Assembly: GCA_902777005.1 (NCBI GenBank)
Contig: CACYSB010000005.1
Location: 211,514-275,513 of the forward strand
From: an uncultured Bacteroidota bacterium
Lineage (GTDB): Bacteria > Bacteroidota > Bacteroidia > Bacteroidales > P3
Length of the DNA: 64,000 nucleotides
Direction: 5' to 3'
Shown one piece after another: positions 26,801 through 34,343 of the stretch (position 1 is the stretch's first letter; the number at the start of each line of letters is the position of its first letter). A program made the position numbers and the translations under genes. The notes beneath the pieces were generated by a model, which did no database searches, was not told where the DNA came from, and worked only from the letters and a program-made list of their open reading frames with translations.

Positions 26801-27672
26801 ATACGTATACGGTGAATGTTGTGCCAAGTGATCCTGTCCGCGGTATGGTTACGCAAAGCGGCACAGAGTTTGAATATTTATCACCTTGTACCGTCGAAGC
26901 AACAGCATATACGGGTTACATGTTTGCAGGCTGGAGCAACGGCGTGACATCCAATCCCTATACCTTCGCAGTACAGAGTGACGTTGAGTTGACAGCCATC
27001 TTTGTGGCCGAAGGTGAGGAGGTATACACAGTGACTGTGGTTAGTGCAGACCCGACGATGGGAACGGTCAGTGGGGGAGGACAGGCATTGAGTGGTGGCA
27101 CTGTGACCTTTAGCGCCACACCTAACGAGGGGTACCGCTTCCTTTATTGGAACGACGGCAACACTGAGAATCCGCGCACGGTGACCGTGACAGCAAACGC
27201 CACATATACGGCAACATTCGAGGCGATAGCGCCGACGCAGTACACCATCACTGTGATGAGCAACAACGATGCCTGGGGCACTGTGAGTGGTGGCGGCATC
27301 TACAATGAAGGCACCGAAGTGAATATTGTTGCCACACCTGCCGACGGCTATCGTTTTGTTAGGTGGAATGACGGCAACACTCAGAACCCGCTTAGTATCA
27401 CTGTGACAAGCAATGCTACATATATAGCTACCTTTGAGGAGAATGGTGGTACCGAGGGTATCGATGAGGCCGACGGCCAAAGCGTAACAATCTATGCATC
27501 CGAAGGCCGCATACATGTCTATGCTGCACAGCCTACCGAGGCCGCTATCTATGACATGATTGGTCGCCATGTGGCCACCGTGGCTACTGGTGCCAGTACA
27601 CCGATGCCTGCAGGCGTCTACTTGGTCAAGGTGGGCACGCTGCCCGCACGCAAGGTGGTGGTGATTAAATAG
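23824..27672 (+). CDS. BspA-like LRR / InlB-repeat surface protein with T9SS sorting domain
   Basis: 1282 residues from ATG 23824 (an in-frame ATG 45 bases earlier would add a charged tail before the signal). Signal peptide 1-23 (SVKA). Residues about 55-560 are LRR_5/BspA repeats of about 23 residues (LTSVTIPNSVTSIGSSAFQG type), including two identical 69-bp copies. A further region of nine divergent InlB B-type repeats of about 70 residues follows, each with a W(N/D)DGN..NPR core. The last 75 residues form a T9SS type A-like sorting domain (IYDMIGRHVA, PAGVYLVKVG, ARKVVVIK). Known relatives are surface adhesins. Phased repeats at its promoter suggest tight control. Convergent with rimO. Confidence 0.9.
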   Translation: MKQTLTLFASLLLALAIPHSVKAYDFSYTYQGKTLYYTITGSNTVSVVNPIPPYWYGFTGTRPSGDVIIPSSVQNNSTTYTVTGIGEYAFSYCSVTSVTIPSSITSIGERIFYSCNNITTLNYNATNCTSLPSNENAFGYCPSLTTINIGGNVTHLPDYLFSCCEGITSITIPASVTNIGNRVFYDCSGLTTVYFNATNCASMNGTSSESVFFGCHITTLNIGSTVEQIPNKAFRKCTELTTVNFNATNCTSMGSWSDNAVFYDCPNLATVNIGNNVTQLPADAFYNCTGLTSVSISSSVITSIGNSAFRGCSSLTSITIPNSITSICVNAFYGCTSLISITIPNSVTSIGSGAFYGCSGLTSVTIPNSVTSIDQSTFSGCTGLTSVTIGNSVTSIGSSAFQGCTGLTSVTIPNSVTSIGSSAFQGCTGLTSVTIPNSVTSIGSNAFRGCPGLTSVTIPNSVTSIGQRAFSECSGLISVTIPNSVTSISNYTFYGCSSLTSVTIPDGVTSIGNEAFYNCSGLDTVYMKSEIAPSLGSNCFSYNATGRVFMIPCGSYDSYYNKSQWSAYRNYLREPVVDLSISVASSSPYYGSASVVPFRGNNVHCDSTTIVYATADEHCVFDHWSNGNTANPDTLHLTGDSTVTAVFIPNQYTVTGVASDNIKGTVYGSATVYYLDTVTLTATANYGYHYTGWNDNNNDNPRRVVATGNITLSALFDYNQYSITVQADTSIHGNCAGGGSYNYLSERTITATANYGYHFTQWNDGNTDNPRVITLTKDTAFIALFAKNQYIVNGLANYDTRGSVLGSDTVDYLDTVTLTAMANYGYHFVKWNDNNTHNPRRIAATGNITKTAIFEYNKYSLTVQADISIHGTCTGSGNYNYLSERTISATANYGYHFSQWDDGNTDNPRTITLTQDTTFIASFAPNQYTLTVTAGEHGTASGSGSYDYGDTIMIQAYPEAHYHFIRWNDGNADNPRQYRVGGDITLTAFFAIDTYTVNVVPSDPVRGMVTQSGTEFEYLSPCTVEATAYTGYMFAGWSNGVTSNPYTFAVQSDVELTAIFVAEGEEVYTVTVVSADPTMGTVSGGGQALSGGTVTFSATPNEGYRFLYWNDGNTENPRTVTVTANATYTATFEAIAPTQYTITVMSNNDAWGTVSGGGIYNEGTEVNIVATPADGYRFVRWNDGNTQNPLSITVTSNATYIATFEENGGTEGIDEADGQSVTIYASEGRIHVYAAQPTEAAIYDMIGRHVATVATGASTPMPAGVYLVKVGTLPARKVVVIK
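25012..25149 (+). repeat. two identical 69-bp LRR-coding units
   Basis: 25012-25080 and 25081-25149 are the same at every base, and flanking units differ by only a few bases. They encode one 23-residue LRR each, so unit number can change without frameshift. Confidence 0.9.
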
Positions 27673-27732
27673 GCCGGAGTGTTAAAGTTTAGTTAAAAAA
27701 GCATCTTCCGCTCAAAAGGCCTTATATTATAT

Positions 27733-27766
27733 ACACCCACTTCCGGAAACGGGGGTGGGTGTGTTC
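27733..27766. terminator. bidirectional hairpin between convergent LRR and rimO genes
   Basis: ACACCCAC (27733-27740) pairs with GTGGGTGT (27755-27762); an inner CCG/CGG extends the loop region. The T-tail is weak on both sides. Confidence 0.55.
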
Positions 27767-27789
27767 TTTGACATCTTGGGAAGATTGGT

Positions 27790-29130
27790 TTAAATGTGTG
27801 AAATCTCGCCGTAGAGGTCATGCTCTGTGGCGTCGGTGATGCGGACGTTGATGAAGGTGCCGGGAGTGATTGCTTGAATGCTTGAATGCTTGATTGCATG
27901 AGTGGGGATAAGTACTTCATCGTCGACTTCCGGGCTGTCGTATTCGGTGCGTGCCACGATGTACTCGTCTTCTATTCTGTCGACGATGCAGCGGAAGACT
28001 TTGCCAATGCGCTGTTGGTTCTTCTCCAGCGATATTTGTTCCTGGACGGCCATGAGTTCGCTGACGCGGCGTTCCTTCTCCTCGTCGGGCACCGGGTCGC
28101 CGAGTGGCTCGGCTGGTGTGCCTTCTTCGGGCGAGTAGGCGAAGCAGCCCATGCGGTCGAAGCGTGCCTGGCGCACGAACTCCTTGAGCTCCTCGAAGTC
28201 AGCCTCGGTCTCGCCCGGGTAGCCTACAATGAGGGTGGTGCGGATGGCTGCCGAGGGCAGCTTCTGTCGGAAGCGGTCGAGGAGACGCAGGGTGCCTTCG
28301 CGGTCGATGCCGCGCTGCATTGAGGATAGGATTCGTGAGTTGATGTGCTGCAGGGGTATGTCGATGTAGTTGCAGATGTTGGGGTGGTTGGCGATGGCGT
28401 CGATGGCGTCCTCAGGGAAGGAGGCGGGGTAGGTGTAGTGGAGGCGTATCCAAGAGGCGCCGCTCTCGGTGGCCAGCCGGTCGAGCAGCTCGCCGAGAGC
28501 GCGGCGGCGGTATAGGTCGAGGCCGTACCAGGTGGTGTCCTGGCTGATGACTATCAGTTCCTTGACGCCCTTGGCGACAAGGGCCTTGGCTTCGGCAACA
28601 AGATCGTCGATGGGTATTGATTTGTGAGCGCCGCGGATGAGAGGTATGGCGCAGTAGGAGCAGCTGCGGTTGCAGCCTTCGGCAATCTTCAGGTAGGCGT
28701 AGTGTGAGGGCGTGGAAATGTATCTCCCGCCTTCGGCGTAATCTATAAATCCGGAAGATTGGATTTCTGTATTGTCGCGAAGGGAAAGGCTTATGGCTAT
28801 CTGTTCCCATTCGTGGACGCCGTACCATGCATCCACTTCGGGCATCTCTTTGGCGAGTTCCTCTTTGTAGCGCTCCACCAGACAGCCGCATGCTATCAGT
28901 TTGCGGGCCTTGCGTCCGTGGGTCTTTACGCTAACCTGTTGGAGTATGGCGTTGATACTCTCCTCCTTGGCATCGCCGATGAAGCCACAGGTGTTGACGA
29001 TGATGACGTCGCAGTCGTTGCGTTCGCGGTCGAAATGGACGGTGTGACCCTGGGCGGCGAGTTTTGTGGCAAGGTTCTCGCTGTCGACGGTGTTCTTTGA
29101 GCAACCGAGGGTGATGATGTTGATTTTCAT
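27790..29130 (-). CDS. rimO: ribosomal protein S12 methylthiotransferase
   Basis: 446 residues. N-terminal UPF0004 domain (LGCSKNTVDSENL, NTCGFIGDAKEESI), radical-SAM CxxxCxxC in CNRSCSYC (about 150), and C-terminal TRAM domain. It adds a methylthio group to the Asp of ribosomal protein S12 using two iron-sulfur clusters and SAM. In the TRAM domain, between EVLIPT and PGTFINV, there is an insert HAIKHSSIQAIT encoded by an 8-bp tandem repeat. It follows ftsY, separated only by a heptamer array. Confidence 0.95.
   Translation of the reverse strand: MKINIITLGCSKNTVDSENLATKLAAQGHTVHFDRERNDCDVIIVNTCGFIGDAKEESINAILQQVSVKTHGRKARKLIACGCLVERYKEELAKEMPEVDAWYGVHEWEQIAISLSLRDNTEIQSSGFIDYAEGGRYISTPSHYAYLKIAEGCNRSCSYCAIPLIRGAHKSIPIDDLVAEAKALVAKGVKELIVISQDTTWYGLDLYRRRALGELLDRLATESGASWIRLHYTYPASFPEDAIDAIANHPNICNYIDIPLQHINSRILSSMQRGIDREGTLRLLDRFRQKLPSAAIRTTLIVGYPGETEADFEELKEFVRQARFDRMGCFAYSPEEGTPAEPLGDPVPDEEKERRVSELMAVQEQISLEKNQQRIGKVFRCIVDRIEDEYIVARTEYDSPEVDDEVLIPTHAIKHSSIQAITPGTFINVRITDATEHDLYGEISHI
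27871..27902. repeat. octamer microsatellite inside rimO
   Basis: TGCTTGAA, TGCTTGAA, TGCTTGAT, TGCATGAG in tandem; in the coding frame this reads as an insert of about 10 residues in the TRAM domain. Confidence 0.85.
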
Positions 29131-29133
29131 AGA

Positions 29134-29175
29134 GGGTAGTGGACAGTGGGTAGTGGGTAGTGTGTAGTGGACAGT
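29134..29175. repeat. heptamer array filling the ftsY-rimO gap
   Basis: Six 7-bp units: GGGTAGT, GGACAGT, GGGTAGT, GGGTAGT, GTGTAGT, GGACAGT. It starts 3 bases from the rimO start codon and its last base is the first base of the ftsY stop (complement). Confidence 0.85.
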
Positions 29176-30134
29176 TATTCGAAAAGAGAGTCCACGAATT
29201 CGTCGGGGTTGAAGATCTGGAGGTCGGTCATTTTCTCGCCGAGGCCGATGTAGCGCACAGGGACCTTGAACTGGTCGCTGATGCCAATGATTACGCCGCC
29301 CTTGGCGGTGCCGTCGAGTTTGGTGAGGGCAAGGGCGTTGACATCGGTTGCGGCAGTGAACTGGCGGGCCTGCTCGACGGCGTTCTGGCCGGTGGAGGCG
29401 TCAAGGACAAGGAGAGTCTCTTGAGGTGCGTCGGGGACGAGCTTCTGCATGACGCGGCGTATCTTGGTGAGCTCGTTCATGAGTCCCACCTTGTTGTGCA
29501 GGCGGCCTGCGGTGTCGATGATGACGATGTCGGAGCCTTTGGCGAGGGCGCTCTGCAGGGTGTCGTAGGCCACAGAGGCAGGGTCGGCGTTCATGCCCTG
29601 CTGCACGATAGGTACATCCACGCGTTCGGCCCACAGCATGAGCTGTTCGACGGCGGCGGCGCGGAAAGTGTCGGCGGCGCCGAGCATGACGTTGCGTCCA
29701 GCCTGTTTGTAGCGATAGGCGAGCTTGGCGATGGTGGTGGTCTTGCCTACGCCGTTGACGCCCACGACGAGTATTACGTAGGGCTTGCATGGCAGTGGCG
29801 CATCGAATGTGGCGGGCATATTGTCCAGCGGACGTCGCAGCAGTTGTGCTATCTCGGCGCGAAGGATGGCGTTGAGCTCGGAGGTTGAGATATATTTGTC
29901 GCGCCGTATGCGGTCTTGCAGTTTATCAATCACCTTGAGGGTTGTGTCGACACCAACATCAGAGGTGATAAGAGTTTCCTCGAGGTTGTCGAGGACATCG
30001 TCGTCGACAGTGCTTTTGCCGAGGATGCTCTTGGTGAGTTTCTGGAAGAAGCTCTCTTTAGTCTTGGCAAGACCGTTGTCGAGGGTCTGTCGTTCGGCGC
30101 TTTTGTCTTTACGTGCAAAGTCAAATAGTCCCAT
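29175..30134 (-). CDS. ftsY: signal recognition particle receptor
   Basis: 319 residues. NG domain of the SRP GTPase: GVNGVGKTTTIAKLAYR (P-loop), DTFRAAAVEQL, DTAGRLHNK and TKLDGTAKGG; closes with GLGEKMTDLQIFNP. Lacks the long acidic A domain of E. coli FtsY but keeps the short N-terminal basic helix (FDFARKDKSAERQ). It docks ribosome-SRP complexes at the membrane. Preceded by a 25-unit heptamer array in the gap to the upstream thioredoxin-like gene. Confidence 0.96.
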   Translation of the reverse strand: MGLFDFARKDKSAERQTLDNGLAKTKESFFQKLTKSILGKSTVDDDVLDNLEETLITSDVGVDTTLKVIDKLQDRIRRDKYISTSELNAILRAEIAQLLRRPLDNMPATFDAPLPCKPYVILVVGVNGVGKTTTIAKLAYRYKQAGRNVMLGAADTFRAAAVEQLMLWAERVDVPIVQQGMNADPASVAYDTLQSALAKGSDIVIIDTAGRLHNKVGLMNELTKIRRVMQKLVPDAPQETLLVLDASTGQNAVEQARQFTAATDVNALALTKLDGTAKGGVIIGISDQFKVPVRYIGLGEKMTDLQIFNPDEFVDSLFE

Positions 30135-30141
30135 TGTGTAA

Positions 30142-30316
30142 AGGTTACGGGTTACAGGTTACGGGTTACAGGTTACGGGTTATAGGTTACGGGTTACAGG
30201 TTACAGGTTACGGGTTACAGGTTACAGGTTACGGGTTACAGGTTACGGGTTACGGGTTACAGGTTACGGGTTACAGGTTACGGGTTACGGGTTATGGGTT
30301 ATGGGTTACGGGTTAT
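30142..30316. repeat. heptamer array, 25 units of RGGTTAY
   Basis: Twenty-five perfect 7-bp units of AGGTTAC, GGGTTAC or GGGTTAT with no interruption. The last unit contains the stop codon of the thioredoxin-like gene (30313-30315 on the complement); the other end is 7 bases from the ftsY start. In the mRNA it is C-rich. Confidence 0.95.
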
Positions 30317-30849
30317 TTGAGGGCTTTCATCATTTCGGGGCGAATCTCGTTGTCGAAGATTTGCATGTATTTGTCGTAAGAGTACTTGGTGTTGTCGCCC
30401 GAGGCGAAGTACCATAATATGGCGGTGAACTCCTTGGGGGGATAGAAGCCGGGGATGACGGTGAGCAGTGTGCCGTCGGCGCGGAAGATGGCGAAGGAGG
30501 GGAAGCCTAAGCGCTGGCCAAGTGTGGCTTGAGCGAAGATGTGCACCTTGTTCTGTCCGGCAGCTGCTGGAGGATAGACCCGGCCATTCCATCGGACCGT
30601 TTCGTTGCCTTCGGCGTTGAACTTCACGGGGTAGTAGTATTTGTTCATAATGGAGGCCACCGTGGGGTCGGTGAAGGTCTGACGGTCCATCTTCTTGCAG
30701 TAGCCGCACCAGTTGGTGTAGAAGTCAACGATGTAGAAACGCGAACCAATCTTGGCCTGGGCGGCGTCGGAGATGGTGTGCCAGTTGACCTGGGCTGCTG
30801 CTGTGCCCACAAGGAGGCTGATGATTGTGATGATGAGGGTCTTTTTCAT
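30313..30849 (-). CDS. periplasmic thioredoxin-like protein
   Basis: 178 residues. Signal peptide 1-19 (GTAAAQ), thioredoxin fold with WCGYCKK (about 47-53), a CxxC of the Thioredoxin_7/DUF255-like type, and cis-Pro region FPSFAIF. It probably reduces or isomerises disulfides in the periplasm. It lies in the long minus-strand run between the SpoIID-like gene and ftsY. Its stop codon is part of a heptamer array. Confidence 0.85.
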   Translation of the reverse strand: MKKTLIITIISLLVGTAAAQVNWHTISDAAQAKIGSRFYIVDFYTNWCGYCKKMDRQTFTDPTVASIMNKYYYPVKFNAEGNETVRWNGRVYPPAAAGQNKVHIFAQATLGQRLGFPSFAIFRADGTLLTVIPGFYPPKEFTAILWYFASGDNTKYSYDKYMQIFDNEIRPEMMKALK

Positions 30850-30869
30850 GACTTATGATGTTTTGTTGT

Positions 30870-32198
30870 TTACCATTCGTATTGCCAGTCCTGTTCGTTA
30901 TCCTGCTCTTCCTCGATATATATTTCCTCGCGCTCCTCCCGGTCGCGGATGCGGAAGAGTCGTCCGAGCCAGTCGTCTTTCTTGGAGCGTACCTGTGTGC
31001 TGCGTTGGCTGTCCTCCTCGATGATACGTGAGAGTTGTGCGGTGTAGTTCTCCACATAGTGGCTGCCCACGGATGGATCGTGGTGGAGGCGGGCGCCGGT
31101 GTAGTAGTGACGAAGTATGGAGTCGTAGGTGATGCCTAAGGTAACCATGCGTATGCATCCTTCTTGGCTGAGGCCAACGCCATGGCCGTAGCCGTGACCG
31201 TTGAGGATGACGCTGTTTGAAGCACTGTCCACGGAGACAGAGAAGAAAGTGGATTTGAGTTGCCAGTCGAGGCGTACACGTGTAAGTGGTACACCAAGGA
31301 TACGTGCCTGCCTGACAGGCTGATAGAAATGTAGCAGGCTGTCGCGTACTGTGCTGTCGGAGGTATTGAGCTTGTGTGTTTTGGCAAAGTAGTTAAGCCA
31401 GCGATCCATGTTTATCGTCTTAACCCAGTCGCTCTGACGCATATTGAAAGAGAAAGTGTCCTCGACGGAGCGGAGATAGGGTAGTGCGGTGCGCCATACA
31501 TCCTCAGAATTGGCAGTCTGGCCGCCACTATTCGAGTGGAAAGGTGTTTCGATGAGGTTGCCGCTGCTGTCGACAAGTGTTTCGCCGCTGCTTTGTATGA
31601 CGCCAAGCATAATATCCGGACGTATGCAACGGTTAAGGTAAGCCTGACAGTGTACGCCGTCGCAGAAGTTGTAGCCGTCGGCGGAGTGTTTGTTAAGGTT
31701 GCGGAGCGCCCAGGTACGGCTGATTATGGCCTGAATGCGGAATATGTCGCTTTGCTGGCCGTATATCTCACTCTGCACTACTCCGGCGATGTATGTCTCG
31801 AACTCCACATCACCGACAAGGAGCAGTTTGTTACCTGCCAGTGGTGTTATCTCGAGGTTGCCCTCATAGGTGCGTTGCTTGCAGCCTTCAGGGTTAAGGC
31901 ATATGATGCAGGCTGTGTCGGTGGCGACGAGCCGCACCTTTTTGAATGTGCCGTAGTCGTCCTCGTTGACGCTGACGTGCAGGCCGTTTTTCTGGGCACG
32001 GATAAGCACGGAGCGCCCTTCGCCCACCATATCCTCGAGTAGGGTGTCGTTGTCGGCATAGAGATTGTAGTTGCCCAGATCAAAGCTTATATTGAGAGTG
32101 CTGATGCTGTTTGTTGAGAAGAGTCGCACGCGTATGTGGTCGGCCCGCACCGGCAGGACGGCAAGTATCAGTGTGAGTATGAGCAGCAGGCGTTTCAT
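30870..32198 (-). CDS. SpoIID/LytB-domain protein
   Basis: 442 residues. Signal peptide 1-19 (VRA). Central SpoIID domain: VVQSEIYGQQSD, RTWALRN, NSNSGGQT-like (FHSNSGGQTANSED) and the signature GHGYGHGVGLSQEG near 355. SpoIID proteins cleave peptidoglycan glycan strands lacking stem peptides, but several Bacteroidetes members have unknown roles. The C terminus is a highly acidic tail (about 410-442). Overlaps lpxB by 4 bases. Confidence 0.88.
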   Translation of the reverse strand: MKRLLLILTLILAVLPVRADHIRVRLFSTNSISTLNISFDLGNYNLYADNDTLLEDMVGEGRSVLIRAQKNGLHVSVNEDDYGTFKKVRLVATDTACIICLNPEGCKQRTYEGNLEITPLAGNKLLLVGDVEFETYIAGVVQSEIYGQQSDIFRIQAIISRTWALRNLNKHSADGYNFCDGVHCQAYLNRCIRPDIMLGVIQSSGETLVDSSGNLIETPFHSNSGGQTANSEDVWRTALPYLRSVEDTFSFNMRQSDWVKTINMDRWLNYFAKTHKLNTSDSTVRDSLLHFYQPVRQARILGVPLTRVRLDWQLKSTFFSVSVDSASNSVILNGHGYGHGVGLSQEGCIRMVTLGITYDSILRHYYTGARLHHDPSVGSHYVENYTAQLSRIIEEDSQRSTQVRSKKDDWLGRLFRIRDREEREEIYIEEEQDNEQDWQYEW

Positions 32199-33298
32199 CT
32201 GATAATGTCTATAATGGCTTGAGCGGCACGCGATGAGGCGCCGCCGTCGCCGAGCAGGGCGCGCATGTCGGCATACTCATGCAAAATGCGTTCGCGGTTT
32301 GATTCGTCTGCAGCAATAAGGTTGAACTCACGGCCAAGCCTTTCGGCATTGAAGTCCTCCTGGATCAATTCTGTGACAATTGGACTATCGGCAATAAGGT
32401 TGACGAGAGAAATGTATTTGATGCGTTTGCTGACAACAGCTTTTGCAATCATGATTGAAATTGGGTTGGCTCGGTAGCACACTACCTGAGGTACATTGAA
32501 GAGAGCAGCCTCAAGTGTTGCGGTGCCGGAGCATACAATGGCGGCATGTGCTTGCGACAGCAAGCTGTAGGTCTGGTCATACACAACGTCAATGTTGCTG
32601 CCGGTGGGTATATATTTGCAGTATTGGCTTTCTCCCAGCAGGCTCATGCCGGCTACCACGAAGCGGTATTCGGGATGTTGCTGGGCGAGTTGTACCATCA
32701 ATGGCAGGCTGTTCTTCAGCTCCATGCGACGGCTGCCGGGGAGGAGGGCGATGATAGGTTTGTCTGTATACGGTAGTGCCGTTTCTTGAAATGACTTCAC
32801 TGCATCAAGCAGAGGATGCCCCACGTATACTGCCTGCGGCATATCATTGTCTGCAAAGAACTTCTCTTCGAATGGCAGTATGTAGCAGAGCCGGTCGAGG
32901 GTGCGCCGCATGCCTTTGATGCGTCCTTTCTTCCAAGCCCAAAGGTTTGGTGAGATATAATGTACTGTCTTGTAGCCGTGTTTGTGTGCCCACGCCTCAA
33001 TCTTGAGGTTGAATCCTGGATAGTCTATCCCTACCACCACGTCGGGTTGCCACTGCGCAATGTCGTGTTTGCAGAAAGCTATGTTGCCCAGTACCGTTCG
33101 CAAGTGGGCTAGTACCTCGACAAAGCCCATAATAGCAAGGTCGCGTATGTGACGCACTGGTGTACCACCGACAGATGACATAGCGTCGCCGCCCCAGAAT
33201 CGAAACTCCGCCTGTGGGTCTTTCTCCTGCAGCGCCCGCATCAGGTTGGCTCCATGCAGGTCGCCAGACGCTTCTCCTGCTATGAGGTAATACTTCAT
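32195..33298 (-). CDS. lpxB: lipid-A-disaccharide synthase
   Basis: 367 residues. N-terminal YYLIAGEASGDLHGANLM is the GT19 signature; PNLWAWKKGRIKGM, LPGSRRMEL and CSGTATLEAAL follow in the expected order. It joins UDP-2,3-diacylglucosamine and lipid X to form lipid A disaccharide at the inner membrane. Start and stop codons overlap neighbours on both sides (4 bp each), so it is translationally coupled. Confidence 0.95.
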   Translation of the reverse strand: MKYYLIAGEASGDLHGANLMRALQEKDPQAEFRFWGGDAMSSVGGTPVRHIRDLAIMGFVEVLAHLRTVLGNIAFCKHDIAQWQPDVVVGIDYPGFNLKIEAWAHKHGYKTVHYISPNLWAWKKGRIKGMRRTLDRLCYILPFEEKFFADNDMPQAVYVGHPLLDAVKSFQETALPYTDKPIIALLPGSRRMELKNSLPLMVQLAQQHPEYRFVVAGMSLLGESQYCKYIPTGSNIDVVYDQTYSLLSQAHAAIVCSGTATLEAALFNVPQVVCYRANPISIMIAKAVVSKRIKYISLVNLIADSPIVTELIQEDFNAERLGREFNLIAADESNRERILHEYADMRALLGDGGASSRAAQAIIDIIR

Positions 33299-33588
33299 TG
33301 CAACACAAGGGCTTTGGTTTTGAGAATGTAGAACATGAATGCCAGGAAAGTGACGAAGAAGACTACGATGAGCGTCTTGGTTACACGCAGCTGTGTTCGG
33401 CCTTTAGCATAATGGTGTAACACGAGGATGAGTGGGATGAACATGCCGCCGAACCAGCGCACATGAGCCATCAATGGCTCGCCGGCTATCATCAGCCCTA
33501 AGGCCAGTGCCAGACAGAACCCCAATTCGGCTCCCAATCCAGCCACGAGACCCACTATTATTTTGTCCTGTGCAAAAAACTTCTTCAT
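33295..33588 (-). CDS. small inner-membrane protein
   Basis: 97 residues with three predicted membrane segments (about 10-34, 43-58, 70-88). Overlaps surE and lpxB by 4 bases each. I recognise no family; its place between them suggests an envelope-related role. Confidence 0.7.
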   Translation of the reverse strand: MKKFFAQDKIIVGLVAGLGAELGFCLALALGLMIAGEPLMAHVRWFGGMFIPLILVLHHYAKGRTQLRVTKTLIVVFFVTFLAFMFYILKTKALVLQ

Positions 33589-34343
33589 TCCAGTTGTTTA
33601 AGACTTTCGATTGCTTTGTATGCCGTGAAGTCTGCGTTGACGGGCACTACGCTGACATAGCCGTTGGTGAGAGCCCATTCGTCGCTATCTTCTTCGGGGT
33701 TATCGCATACGAACTTCCCCGTGAGCCACCAGTAGCGTTGTCCGCGCGGGTCAATACGCTGCTCGAAACTGTCGAGCCACTGAGCCTTGGCTTCGTGGCA
33801 TACACGGATGCCTTTAATCTTGTCGGCTGATATGTGCGGTATGTTGACGTTAAGCGACACAAACTCGGGCAGGCCGTGTTCCAGTGCGTGGCCGATTATT
33901 TGGCGGGCATAGGGGATACACGGAGTAAGGTCTGTTTGGTGGTTGTGGCTCAGTAGAGAGAATCCTATGGCATTAAGACCAAGCACAGAGGCTTCAATTG
34001 CTGCGCCCATGGTGCCGCTGTAGAGCACGTTGATGGAGCTGTTGCTGCCATGGTTGATACCGGAGAGCACGAGGTCTGGCTTGCGTGTGCAGAACTGTGG
34101 GACAGCCAACTTTACGCAGTCTGCCGGCGTACCGTCGCAGCAATATACCTCAAGCCCTTCTTCTTTCGTTACATCATACACACGCAACGGTCGCTGTGTG
34201 GTGAGGCTGTGACTTAAGCATGAGGCATTGTTCCTTGGCGCCATCACCACCACATCGCCGAACTCACGAGCCACACCTGTCAATGCCTTAATGCCAGGTG
34301 CCTCCACTCCGTCGTCGTTGGTTATCAGTATCAGAGGCTTCAT
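33585..34343 (-). CDS. surE: 5'/3'-nucleotidase SurE
   Basis: 252 residues. ITNDDGVEAPGI (7-18) gives the two Asp metal ligands, and LSGINHGSNSSINVLYSGT has the Asn and phosphate-binding Ser/Thr. It dephosphorylates nucleoside monophosphates under stress. It sits between the DUF4340 gene and the small membrane protein, both overlapping by 4 bases. LpxB and SurE are adjacent here and often close in other genomes. Confidence 0.95.
   Translation of the reverse strand: MKPLILITNDDGVEAPGIKALTGVAREFGDVVVMAPRNNASCLSHSLTTQRPLRVYDVTKEEGLEVYCCDGTPADCVKLAVPQFCTRKPDLVLSGINHGSNSSINVLYSGTMGAAIEASVLGLNAIGFSLLSHNHQTDLTPCIPYARQIIGHALEHGLPEFVSLNVNIPHISADKIKGIRVCHEAKAQWLDSFEQRIDPRGQRYWWLTGKFVCDNPEEDSDEWALTNGYVSVVPVNADFTAYKAIESLKQLE

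Noticed and set aside
30142..30316. Possible CRISPR array or telomere-like sequence
   Set aside because: Units are 7 bp with no spacers and no cas genes; position inside an operon rules out a telomere.
30113..30379. 88-residue frame with repeated VTGYGLQ
   Set aside because: It is only the translation of the heptamer array on the strand opposite to the genes.
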